DNA of 53,394 nucleotides, from assembly GCF_001424835.1 (NCBI RefSeq), contig NZ_LMCQ01000005.1:127724-181117 (forward strand), in the 5' to 3' direction. The first letter of the stretch is position 1. The number at the start of each line of letters is the position of its first letter. Positions 8,114 through 16,206 of the stretch are shown here, piece after piece. This DNA comes from Variovorax sp. Root318D1 (lineage in GTDB: Bacteria; Pseudomonadota; Gammaproteobacteria; Burkholderiales; Burkholderiaceae_C). The notes under the pieces were generated by a model. The model ran no database searches and was not told the DNA's origin. It was given only the letters and a program-made list of their open reading frames with translations. The translations under genes and the position numbers were made by a program.

Positions 8114-9631
8114 TTACTGAAAAGCGACCTCCGCGAAGCTGCGCAGCTTGCGGCTGTGGAGGCGGGTCGAGCCCTGTTCGCGAAGGATGTCGATCGCCCG
8201 CATGCCGATGCGCAGGTGCTGCTCCACGCGTTCGCGGTAGAAATGGTTGGCCATGCCCGGCAGCTTGATCTCGCCGTGCAGCGGCTTGTCGCTCACGCAC
8301 AAAAGCGTGCCGTAGGGCACCCGGAAGCGGAAGCCGTTGGCCGCGATGGTGGCGCTTTCCATGTCCAGCGCCACCGCGCGGCTTTGGCTGAAGCGGCGCT
8401 GCGGCTGGTTGCCGGGCAAAAGCTCCCAGTTGCGGTTGTCGGTGCTCGCCACCGTGCCCGTTCGCATGATCTTCTTCAGGTCGGGCCCTTCGTAGCGCGT
8501 GACGTCGGCCACCGCTTTTTCCAGCGCGAGCTGGATCTCCGAGAGCGCAGGGATCGGCACCCACAGCGGCAGCTCCTCGTCCAGCACGTGGTCCTCGCGC
8601 ACATAGGCGTGGGCCAGCACGTAGTCGCCCAGTTGCTGCGCGTTGCGCAGGCCCGCGCAGTGGCCCAGCATCATCCAGGCGTGCGGTCGCAGCACGGCGA
8701 TGTGGTCGGTGATGGTCTTGGCATTGGCCGGGCCGACGCCGATGTTCACCATGCTGATGCCGCTGCAATCCTCGCGCACCAGGTGGTAGGCCGGCATCTG
8801 CGGCAGGCGCGGCGGCGCCGTGCCCTGGCTGCCGTCGAGCAGCGATCCGTAGTTGGTGCTTGCGCCCGCGGGCAACCCGCGCCGGCGCGTAATCACGTTG
8901 CCGGGCTCGATGAAGGCGACGTATTCGCTGTTTTCGTCGGCCATGGCCTCATGCCCGAGGCGCACGAACTCGTCGATGTAGAACTGGTAGTTGGTGAACA
9001 GAACGAAGTTCTGGAACCACTCGGGCGCCGTGCCGGTGTAGTGGCGCAGGCGGTGCAGCGAGTAGTCCACGCGCGCGGCCGTGAAGAGCGACAGCGGCTG
9101 CGCCTCGCCAGCCTGCGCCTCGTAGGTACCGTTGGCAATGCCGTCGTCCATCACGCCGAGGTCGGGCAGGTCGAACACGTCGCGCATCAGCGCGCGCCGC
9201 TCCTCGCTCATCGTGCCTTCGATGTGGTCGTTCTCGGCAAACGAGAAGTGGATGGGAATCGGTTGGGTACTGGTGCCGACCTCAATGTCGACCTGGTGGT
9301 TCTCCAGCAGAAGGCGGAACTGGTCGAGGTAGTAGTGCGAGAAAAGATCGGGCCGCGTGAGCGTCGTTTCGTAGCGGCCCGGGCCCGCCACGAAGCCGTA
9401 GCTCAGGCCCGCGTTGGCCGGCGGCGTGTGGCGCGACACGGTGTGCGTGTGCACCCGAACGAAGGGGTAGCAGGCCCGCACGCGCCCCGGCAGCGCCTCG
9501 CCAGCGACGAAGCGCAGCATCGACTCGCGCAGGTGCGCCAGGCCGGCCTGGTAGATGGCCCTGACCTGTTCGAGAGCGGCGGCGGCGTCGGTGAAGCGGG
9601 CGGGAGCGACGAAGGTGGGCATGTAAGGCAT
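8114..9631 (-). CDS. amn: AMP nucleosidase
   Basis: It hydrolyses AMP to adenine and ribose 5-phosphate, adjusting adenylate pools. The 505-residue protein (ATG at 9631; an in-frame TTG at 9652 is possible) follows E. coli Amn throughout: LRHYTGTAPEWFQNFVLFTN, MVNIGVGPANAKTITDHIAV, MLGHCAGLRNAQQLGDYVLA, then DMESATIAANGFRFRVPYGT and SDKPLHGEIKLPG near the C-terminus. The N-terminal regulatory domain and the C-terminal nucleoside phosphorylase-fold catalytic domain are both complete. It stands alone between a Bug gene and an unknown gene. Confidence 0.96.
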   Translation of the reverse strand: MPYMPTFVAPARFTDAAAALEQVRAIYQAGLAHLRESMLRFVAGEALPGRVRACYPFVRVHTHTVSRHTPPANAGLSYGFVAGPGRYETTLTRPDLFSHYYLDQFRLLLENHQVDIEVGTSTQPIPIHFSFAENDHIEGTMSEERRALMRDVFDLPDLGVMDDGIANGTYEAQAGEAQPLSLFTAARVDYSLHRLRHYTGTAPEWFQNFVLFTNYQFYIDEFVRLGHEAMADENSEYVAFIEPGNVITRRRGLPAGASTNYGSLLDGSQGTAPPRLPQMPAYHLVREDCSGISMVNIGVGPANAKTITDHIAVLRPHAWMMLGHCAGLRNAQQLGDYVLAHAYVREDHVLDEELPLWVPIPALSEIQLALEKAVADVTRYEGPDLKKIMRTGTVASTDNRNWELLPGNQPQRRFSQSRAVALDMESATIAANGFRFRVPYGTLLCVSDKPLHGEIKLPGMANHFYRERVEQHLRIGMRAIDILREQGSTRLHSRKLRSFAEVAFQ

Positions 9632-9662
9632 ATCGGCATTGTGCAATGCCAACGCGGCCTTA

Positions 9663-10562
9663 TCAGTTCGTATCGCCGCGCCAATAGGCGCGCAGCAAGG
9701 AGCCCGCCATGGCTGGCTCGCGCTGCAGGACGAGCTGCGTCTTGCGCAGCACCATGTCGCAATAGAGGGCCGGATGCGCTTCGCGCCACGCCGGGTCCTT
9801 GGTGCGGACGGCGTCCTCGCCGAACTCGCCCTGCATCTGATCCATCACCCGCCGGTATTCCATCTGCAGAGCCTGCAGTTCGACGTGCGGGTCCTTGCGG
9901 ACGGTGTCGTGGCGCATGCCTTCCGAGGCCGAAGCGTAGACATCCGCGACCGCTTTCAGGAAGGCGGCACTGCTCTCTTCGCTCAGCACCGGCCCCGAAA
10001 GCGGATGCGGCGTTCCCGGCACGAGATGCAGCGTGCGGACGCAGTTCTGTGGATCGAACGCCTTCATCTGCTGCAGCACGTCGCGCATAACGTGGGTCCA
10101 CATCACGGCCGTGGCCTGGTCGGCAAAACCCAGGCGCTCGCGGGTCAGCGCTGCGAACACCGGCCGGATGCGCACGAAGGCGTCGGCGACGCTCGCCCCG
10201 CCGGCGACCTCCTTGCCGAGCGCCGCCTGCACCGTGACCAAGTCGCTCGGCGAATATTTATCGATAGCCTGGTACGCAATGTTCTCGTGCAGCTGCTCCT
10301 GAAGCTTGACCTCGGGATTGATGCGCGACTGGACCGAGGGCAGCCGGCTGATGCCCCAGGTCGCGGCCGCAAAGATGGCCAGGAACAAAAGGAACTGCCG
10401 CACCAGGCTGCCGTCTTCGGGCGACTGGCCGCGGTTCGAGACGCCCACGACCACGCCGGCAATCACCGCGCACACCGGCAACAGCATCAGCACGACGGCG
10501 TAGCTCAGCCACAGGCTGGCCTGCTGGCCGACGGGGATGGCGAACATGCTGTGGCCGCTCAT
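9663..10562 (-). CDS. unrecognised membrane protein with two N-terminal transmembrane segments
   Basis: A 299-residue protein I do not recognise. Two hydrophobic segments, about residues 15-40 (LWLSYAVVLMLLPVCAVIAG) and 51-70 (LVRQFLLFLAIFAAATWG), are followed by about 220 mostly helical, charged residues with a few Cys. The start is preceded by GGAG. It lies 28 bp downstream of the gene at 10591-11607, also a membrane protein of unknown role, so they are probably co-transcribed. No catalytic motif was seen. Topology suggests an inner-membrane anchor with a soluble C-terminal domain. Confidence 0.7.
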   Translation of the reverse strand: MSGHSMFAIPVGQQASLWLSYAVVLMLLPVCAVIAGVVVGVSNRGQSPEDGSLVRQFLLFLAIFAAATWGISRLPSVQSRINPEVKLQEQLHENIAYQAIDKYSPSDLVTVQAALGKEVAGGASVADAFVRIRPVFAALTRERLGFADQATAVMWTHVMRDVLQQMKAFDPQNCVRTLHLVPGTPHPLSGPVLSEESSAAFLKAVADVYASASEGMRHDTVRKDPHVELQALQMEYRRVMDQMQGEFGEDAVRTKDPAWREAHPALYCDMVLRKTQLVLQREPAMAGSLLRAYWRGDTN

Positions 10563-10590
10563 CGGCGTGCTCCGGTTTTCTGGGTCTTCT

Positions 10591-11607
10591 TCATGATGCC
10601 TTGGCCCCCAGCAGGCCCACGCGCCAGCCGGCGCCGCGCAGAAGGCGGGTGGTCTTGCTGCTCAGGTAAAGCAGCGCAATCAGGTTCACCAGCGGCACGA
10701 AGGCCAGCACCATGAACAGGACCTTGATCGTTGTGCCATGGCCCAGCCCGGAGCAGATGCGCACGATGCCGAACAAGCTCACCGCGGCCGTGGCGATGTA
10801 CAGCGCCGAGGCAACCAGCGGCGGAATCGACCCTCCCCGCGCGGCAGCCGACAGCACGAAGTTCGCGATGAGGCAGTAGATGACCAACTTCTGCCCGCCG
10901 GCGACGAGCGAGAGCGGCAGCTCCTCGTCGTCGTGCGCTTGGGCGGCTTCGGGGTCCCGCGGGCGGACACCTGGCCTGGCCCGGCTTTCTGCCGCGGACG
11001 CCGTCGCAGGCGCTGCGGCGGGCAGGGCGCCAAGGACTTCCCAGCCACGCGCGCTGAAGAGGTACAGCAGGCCCGACACCCGGTGCTCGCCCGCCGCATC
11101 GTGCAGGCGTGAAGCCATGCGCGTGAGTTCTTCCGTTGAGGCGCTGTCGCCGGCATCTGCGAAGAAGAGGCTGCCGCGCCGCGGAATCGCCGCCACCACG
11201 CCCTTGGGGAAAGCTTGCAACTGGGTGCGCCAGAAGCCGCGGTCCAGCAGGTAGCTGGCGTCGGTGTCCGCGTCGCCACGACCCGTGAACTGGTAGACCC
11301 CCTGGCCGAACAGCGCATGCTTGGGCGCACCGCGTGCGCGGCGCGTGTTCACCGCGACCTGCGTCATCGCGAGTTCGGGCGTGAGGTTGAGGCGTTGCAG
11401 GTCGGCCTCCTTGGCAACCGCCTGGGTGCCGTCGGGCGCCGTGAACATGAAGCGCAGCTGCATGTCGCCCAGGTAGTCGTAGACAGCCGGTGGGTCGTCG
11501 CCTGCGACGGCCGGCGCGCCCAGTGGCCCGGTGCGCTGCTCGCTCCCCTTGCCGCGCTGGAACGCGACAGACAGGTTTTCGCGCAGGCGAAGGGCGGAAA
11601 CGCTCAT
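10591..11607 (-). CDS. unrecognised protein with C-terminal membrane domain
   Basis: 338 residues. The N-terminal ~190 residues look like a soluble alpha/beta domain (YDYLGDMQLRFMFTAPDGTQ, AIPRRGSLFFADAGDSASTE). An Ala/Pro/Glu-rich linker follows at about 195-225, then three or four hydrophobic segments (LVIYCLIANFVLSAA, YIATAAVSLFGIVRI, VLFMVLAFVPLVNLIALLYL). I recognise no family. It precedes 9663-10562 on the same strand by 28 bp, suggesting a two-gene membrane unit, and it is divergent from panE with a 114-bp gap. Confidence 0.72.
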   Translation of the reverse strand: MSVSALRLRENLSVAFQRGKGSEQRTGPLGAPAVAGDDPPAVYDYLGDMQLRFMFTAPDGTQAVAKEADLQRLNLTPELAMTQVAVNTRRARGAPKHALFGQGVYQFTGRGDADTDASYLLDRGFWRTQLQAFPKGVVAAIPRRGSLFFADAGDSASTEELTRMASRLHDAAGEHRVSGLLYLFSARGWEVLGALPAAAPATASAAESRARPGVRPRDPEAAQAHDDEELPLSLVAGGQKLVIYCLIANFVLSAAARGGSIPPLVASALYIATAAVSLFGIVRICSGLGHGTTIKVLFMVLAFVPLVNLIALLYLSSKTTRLLRGAGWRVGLLGAKAS

Positions 11608-11721
11608 GGCAGAGACCTTGGGGGCAGAGGGTTGGAGAACTGTGGGGCCGCGCGATTGTGCCCGGCTTCAGAACGTTTAACCTCGACGGCTTTCCCCTCA
11701 ACAACCGTGAAAGGTGAAGCA

Positions 11722-12630
11722 ATGAAGGTCGCAGTCATGGGCGCCGGCGCAGTCGGCTGCTACTACGGCGCCATGCTGGCGCGGACGGGCCACGAGGTGG
11801 TGCTGATCGGGCGGGCCTCGCATGTGGAGGCCGTGCGCGCCAACGGGCTGCGGCTGGAGACGAAGGCTTTCGACGAGCAGGTGAAGCTCGACGCGAGCAC
11901 CGAAGCGGGCGCGGTGCAGGGCGCCCACCTGGTGCTGTTCTGCGTGAAGTCCACCGACACCGAATCGGCCGCGGCGCAAATCAAGCCGCATCTTTCGCCC
12001 GACGCGCTGGTGCTCACCTTGCAGAACGGGGTCGACAACGACGAGCGCGTGCGCTCGGTGCTGCCGTCCAGCGACGTGGCCGCCGCGGTGGTTTACGTCG
12101 CCACCGAGATGGCCGGGCCGGGCCACGTGAAGCATCATGGCCGCGGGGAACTGGTGATCGCTCCTTCGCGCAGCAGCGAGCAGGTGGCGCAACACCTGGC
12201 CGCGGCCGGCGTGCCCACGCAGATCTCCGACAACGTGCGCGGCTCGCTCTGGGCCAAGCTGGTTCTGAACTGCGCCTACAACGCGCTATCGGCCATCACC
12301 CAGCTGCCCTATGGCGAGGTGGTGAAGGGCCAGGGCGTGGCCGAGGTCATCCGCGACGTGGTGGCCGAATGCCTCGCCGTCGCCAAAGCCGAAGGCGTCG
12401 CCATACCCGGCGACACCAACGCCGCCGTGCGCGGCATTGCAGAGACGATGCCCTCGCAGTACTCATCGACCGCGCAAGACCTCGCGCGCGGCAAGCCGAG
12501 CGAAATCGATCATCTCAACGGCTTCGTCGTGCGGCGCGGCGAGGCGCTCGGCGTGCCCACGCCCGCGAACCGCGTGCTATTGGTGCTGGTGAAGCTGCTC
12601 GAAGGCAAGCAGCAAAAAGCCGGCAGCTAG
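11722..12630 (+). CDS. panE: ketopantoate reductase family 2-dehydropantoate 2-reductase
   Basis: It reduces 2-dehydropantoate to pantoate with NADPH in pantothenate and CoA synthesis. The start at 11722 is preceded by AAAGGTGAAG; 302 residues fit the family. The Rossmann motif GAGAVG is at 7-12, QNGVDND is in the first domain, WAKLVLNCAYNAL carries the catalytic Lys region, and EIDHLNGFVV carries the substrate-binding Glu. Its stop overlaps that of gor by 4 bp. Burkholderiales often have several paralogues acting on other 2-oxo acids, so the in vivo substrate is inferred. Confidence 0.85.
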   Translation: MKVAVMGAGAVGCYYGAMLARTGHEVVLIGRASHVEAVRANGLRLETKAFDEQVKLDASTEAGAVQGAHLVLFCVKSTDTESAAAQIKPHLSPDALVLTLQNGVDNDERVRSVLPSSDVAAAVVYVATEMAGPGHVKHHGRGELVIAPSRSSEQVAQHLAAAGVPTQISDNVRGSLWAKLVLNCAYNALSAITQLPYGEVVKGQGVAEVIRDVVAECLAVAKAEGVAIPGDTNAAVRGIAETMPSQYSSTAQDLARGKPSEIDHLNGFVVRRGEALGVPTPANRVLLVLVKLLEGKQQKAGS

Positions 12631-13985
12631 CCTGGCATAGGTTCGCGCATCGTCACGAACTCTTCGGCCGCAGTTGGGTGGATGCCCACGGTGCTGTCGA
12701 ACAGCGCCTTGGTCGCGCCCGCGCGCATGGCCACGGCAAAGCCCTGCACGATCTCGCCCGCATCGGCGCCCACCATGTGCAGGCCGACCACGCGGTCGGT
12801 GGCCTTGTGCACCACCAGCTTCATGAAGGTGCGCTCGCCGCGTCCCGAGAGCGTGTGGCGCAGGGACTTGAATTCGGTCGAGAACACCGCGACCTCGCCG
12901 AACCTGGCGCGCGCGTCCAGCTCGGTGTAGCCGCAGGTGCCGATGTTCGGGTGCGTGAACACCGCGGTCGGAATGTATTCGTAGTCGAGAGCGCGCTTGC
13001 CTTTGCCGAACAAGGCATCGACCACCACCATTGCCTCGGCCAGAGCCACCGGCGTGAGCTGCACGCGCGTGGAAACGTCGCCCACCGCGTAGATCGACGG
13101 CACCGAGCTGCGGTAGTGCGCATCGACCGCGATCGCGCCGCGCTCGTCGAGCGCCACGCCCGCGGCCTCCAGGCCGAGGCCCTGCGTGTTGGGCACGCGG
13201 CCGGTGGCAAAAAGCACCGTGTCGGCTTCGATCTGCTGCCCGCGGGCCAGCGTGACCACGAGGCCGTGCGGCCCGCGCGCGATGGATGCCGCCTCGACAT
13301 TGAGCCGCACTTCGATGCCGGCCTTGCCCATTTCGTTGGCGACGAACTGCCGCACGTCGTCGTCGAAGCCCGTGAGCAGATGCGCGCGGCGATGCAGCTG
13401 AGTCACCTTGGCGCCCAGGCCGTTGAAGATCGACGCGAACTCGCAGGCGATGTAGCCGCCGCCCACTACCAGCAGGCGCTTTGGAAAAGGGGCGAGATCG
13501 AACATCGCGTCGGAGGTGACGATGTGCTCGCGTCCCGGCATCTCCGGCACGTAGGGCGTGCCGCCGGTGGCCACCAGCAGGTGGCGGGCCGTGTGGCGCT
13601 TGCCGTCGACCTCGACCGTGTGGCCATCGGCCAGCTGCGCCCAGCCCGCGACCAGCGTGACGCCGGAATTCTTCAGCAGCGAGGCATACACGCCGTTGAG
13701 CCGCGAGATTTCCTTGGCGCGCTGGGTCTTGAGGTAGACCCAGTCGAACTGCGGCGCTTCGGGCAGCTTCCAGCCGTAGCCGGCGGATTCCTCGAAGGAT
13801 TCGGCGTACCCGGCTGCGTAGCTGTAGAGCTTCTTCGGAATGCAGCCCACGTTGACGCAGGTGCCGCCGAGTTCGGCCGCCTCGGCCAATCCCACGCGCG
13901 CGCCTTGCTGCGCGGCCATTCGCGCGGCGCGAACGCCGCCGCTGCCGCCGCCGATGACGAAAAGATCGAAGTCGAATGTGGGCAT
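12627..13985 (-). CDS. gor: glutathione-disulfide reductase
   Basis: It reduces oxidised glutathione with NADPH and FAD in the cytoplasm. The 452-residue protein shows the FAD motif GGGSGGVRAAR, the redox pair in GGTCVNVGCIPKK (Cys43 and Cys48), the pyridine nucleotide motif GGGYIACEFASIF with nearby Arg residues (LHRRAH) expected for NADPH, the second FAD motif IYAVGDVSTR, and the C-terminal catalytic HPTAAEE (His near 436, Glu near 441). Translation may be controlled by a hairpin that contains its AAGGAG Shine-Dalgarno, at 13996-14026. The GST at 3419 belongs to the same glutathione economy but is not linked. Confidence 0.94.
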   Translation of the reverse strand: MPTFDFDLFVIGGGSGGVRAARMAAQQGARVGLAEAAELGGTCVNVGCIPKKLYSYAAGYAESFEESAGYGWKLPEAPQFDWVYLKTQRAKEISRLNGVYASLLKNSGVTLVAGWAQLADGHTVEVDGKRHTARHLLVATGGTPYVPEMPGREHIVTSDAMFDLAPFPKRLLVVGGGYIACEFASIFNGLGAKVTQLHRRAHLLTGFDDDVRQFVANEMGKAGIEVRLNVEAASIARGPHGLVVTLARGQQIEADTVLFATGRVPNTQGLGLEAAGVALDERGAIAVDAHYRSSVPSIYAVGDVSTRVQLTPVALAEAMVVVDALFGKGKRALDYEYIPTAVFTHPNIGTCGYTELDARARFGEVAVFSTEFKSLRHTLSGRGERTFMKLVVHKATDRVVGLHMVGADAGEIVQGFAVAMRAGATKALFDSTVGIHPTAAEEFVTMREPMPG

Positions 13986-13995
13986 GGAAAAGACG

Positions 13996-14026
13996 CTCCT
14001 TGGCGGCGACTGTAGCCGCCAAGGAG
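13996..14026 (-). promoter_or_regulatory. 12-bp perfect hairpin sequestering the gor Shine-Dalgarno
   Basis: CTCCTTGGCGGC (13996-14007) and GCCGCCAAGGAG (14015-14026) pair perfectly around a 7-nt loop. In the minus-strand mRNA the downstream arm ends in AAGGAG, 10 nt before the gor ATG, and pairs with CTCCTT. The structure would hide the ribosome binding site unless melted. It could also end transcripts of the upstream Gln-rich gene, since CGTCTTTTCC follows. Confidence 0.6.
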
Positions 14027-14047
14027 GCGCCGGTGGTGGCTAGGCTT

Positions 14048-14075
14048 GCGCGCGGCGCCATGCACCGCCGCGCGC
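14048..14075 (-). terminator. GC-rich hairpin after the DUF6600-like gene
   Basis: GCGCGCGGC (14048-14056) and GCCGCGCGC (14067-14075) flank a 10-nt loop, just past the stop of the minus-strand gene at 14083. There is no U-run, so it is a pausing or 3'-protecting structure at most. Confidence 0.35.
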
Positions 14076-14082
14076 GCGGCGT

Positions 14083-16068
14083 TCAGCGCTGGTCGGGAGA
14101 GGTCACGAGCCGGCGGCGCTCGTCGGCGCCGGGGCGTTGGCCCGGCTGGGCCGGAGCTTGAGGCTGTGCCTGAGGCTGCGGGGCTTGCGATTGCGTGAAG
14201 CCGCGTTGCTGCTGCATCGCGCGCACCTGCGCCTCTTGTGCCTGGCGCTGAGCCTGCTGCTGTGCCTGGAGCTGCTGCTGCGCCTGGGCGGCGCGCTGCT
14301 GCATCTCCTGCTGCTGGCGCAGCATCTGTTGCTGGGCCAGGGCTTGTTGCTGCGCCGCGCGCTGTTGCTGCTGCAACTGCTGCTGGGCTTGTGCCTGTGC
14401 TGCCGCACGCTGCTGCATCTCCTGCTGTTGCCGCTGCGCCTGTTGTTGCTGCTGCTGTTGCTGCAGTTGCATCTGCTGGTTCTGTTGTTGCTGCTGCCGG
14501 TGTTGCCATTGCCGGTCCTGGTCGCTGCGCTGCGGCCACTCCTGCTGCTGCTGCTGTTGCTGGCGCAACTCCTGCTGGCGCTGCCATTCCATCTGCTGTC
14601 GTTGCTGCAACTGCTGGGAGGGTTGACCCTGCAACGCGCGCTGCTGCGCCTGCTGCATCTGGCGGGCCTGCCGCGCTTGTTCGTACTGCAGTTCCTGCTG
14701 TTGGCGCAGCATCGGCGGGGTCGGCGGCGGCAGCGCCGCCGCGGGCCGGCCGAAGCCGCTGCCGAAGCCTTGCACGGGTACACCCGGCGCCGGCGCCACC
14801 GGCACGCGCGCAAAGCGGTCGTCAGGCACACGCACCAGGTCGCGCCGGCCGAAGGGGCCGCGGCCGAAGCGGTCGGCCGGCAGCACGGTCACGGCGCCGG
14901 GCATCCGCTGGTTGGCGTAGAACTCGTTGCGCGGCTCGGCCTGCCGGTTGCGGTAGGCCGCCATGCGGTTCACCTGGTCGATGTAGCGCGGGCTCGCGCG
15001 ATAGCCGGGCCGCCACGCCTCGCCGGGCGCCAGCGGGAACCAGCCCACGCCGCTGCGGCCGTCGCCGATCTGCAGGGTGGCGTTCGCCCCGCCGCCCACA
15101 AAGCCGACCAGTGCGGGCGAATACACGGGCCGCGTGGTCGTCCGCCCCGGCACCCAGGCCCAGCGCGGACCCACGCGCGCCCAGCGCCCGTAGTGGAAAG
15201 GCGCAAAGCCCCATGGCGCGGCATCGACCCAGGTCAGGCCCCAGGGCGCGATGTTCACCCATTGGCCGTCGCGGTAGGGCGCCCAGTCGGCGTCCACGTT
15301 GCGCGGAAACCAGACGTCGCCGTAGGTGGGGTCGCTTTGCCAGTCGCCGTGGATGTCCAGTTGCTGATAGCCGACGACTTCGCGCGACACGTAGCGCGCG
15401 GAGATCGATTGGTCCTCGATGCGGTTGCGCTCCGCCACCCAGGCATCGAAGCCGCCGTTCTGCGCCGGTGCGCCGCCCATGGCAGCCAGGTTGCGGCCGC
15501 CCACCGTGAGCTGCTGCCGCGCGCCCAGCGATTGCGATTCGCCGTTCTCGCCATGAAGCGTGACGCGGCCGGAAGCCACGGCGATCCAGGTGGTGTCGGC
15601 GGCGGGATCGGCCGAAATGCGGTATTCGCCGGGCGCGTCGATCACCACGGCAAGGTTGCCGGTACCGACCTCGACACGCTGGCCGGAGAGGTCGTCACGC
15701 ACGCGCAATTGCAGGTTGCCCTGGTTCGCGGTGAGGCGGATGGTGTCGTCGTCGAGTTCGGAGAACTCGACGTGGGTCTGGCCGTCCATTCGCAGCGTGG
15801 CCGAGCCAATGTGCACTTCGGCACGCGCATTGCGGTCGGTCCAGAGCCGGTCGCCGGTGGTCATGGGGCGGTTGGGCTGCGCGTCGTACCAGCTGTCTTC
15901 TCCGGCCGGTGCGAAGCTCACTGCGCCTTCGTGCAGGTTCAAACGAGCCACGCGGCCGGGCGGGTCTTGCTGTGCGCTGGCTGCCGCGGCGATGCAAAGC
16001 AGTGCCAGGCCGATCAGCCATCGATACAGCGGCCGGGCAGGAACGATGGAAATGGTAGGGCGTTTCAT
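14083..16068 (-). CDS. exported FecR/DUF6600-like protein with long glutamine-rich C-terminus
   Basis: The start at 16068 (MKRPTIS) gives 661 residues with a clear Sec signal ending near ASAQQ; earlier Met codons would extend into unlike sequence. Residues 30-230 look like a FecR-type beta domain (GRVARLNLHEGAVSFAPAGE, IRLTANQGNLQLRV, EVGTGNLAVVIDAPGEYRIS). The middle has Tyr/Trp-rich blocks (VWFPRNVDADWAPYRDGQW, YGRWARVGPRWAWVPG) typical of the DUF6600 group. From about residue 490 to 640 the chain is dominated by Gln with Arg, Met and Ala, probably a long coiled or disordered segment. The role is unknown, presumably envelope-associated. It is divergent from 16207. Confidence 0.82.
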   Translation of the reverse strand: MKRPTISIVPARPLYRWLIGLALLCIAAAASAQQDPPGRVARLNLHEGAVSFAPAGEDSWYDAQPNRPMTTGDRLWTDRNARAEVHIGSATLRMDGQTHVEFSELDDDTIRLTANQGNLQLRVRDDLSGQRVEVGTGNLAVVIDAPGEYRISADPAADTTWIAVASGRVTLHGENGESQSLGARQQLTVGGRNLAAMGGAPAQNGGFDAWVAERNRIEDQSISARYVSREVVGYQQLDIHGDWQSDPTYGDVWFPRNVDADWAPYRDGQWVNIAPWGLTWVDAAPWGFAPFHYGRWARVGPRWAWVPGRTTTRPVYSPALVGFVGGGANATLQIGDGRSGVGWFPLAPGEAWRPGYRASPRYIDQVNRMAAYRNRQAEPRNEFYANQRMPGAVTVLPADRFGRGPFGRRDLVRVPDDRFARVPVAPAPGVPVQGFGSGFGRPAAALPPPTPPMLRQQQELQYEQARQARQMQQAQQRALQGQPSQQLQQRQQMEWQRQQELRQQQQQQQEWPQRSDQDRQWQHRQQQQQNQQMQLQQQQQQQQAQRQQQEMQQRAAAQAQAQQQLQQQQRAAQQQALAQQQMLRQQQEMQQRAAQAQQQLQAQQQAQRQAQEAQVRAMQQQRGFTQSQAPQPQAQPQAPAQPGQRPGADERRRLVTSPDQR

Positions 16069-16206
16069 GGTTTGTCTCTGGTTCGCGGGACCGGATGAAA
16101 GCAATGGATATGTAACGCGCGAGAATCCGCTGCCGCTGTCAGCGCAGGTCCCCTGCTTGGTGAAGCGCACGCACATTCGGCAACCGCATGTAATGAGGGA
16201 CCCTGC

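Noticed and set aside
14137..16098. 653-residue Leu-rich open frame on the plus strand
   Set aside because: It is the complement of the Gln-rich minus-strand gene; poly-Leu arises from CTG complementing CAG, with no family resemblance.
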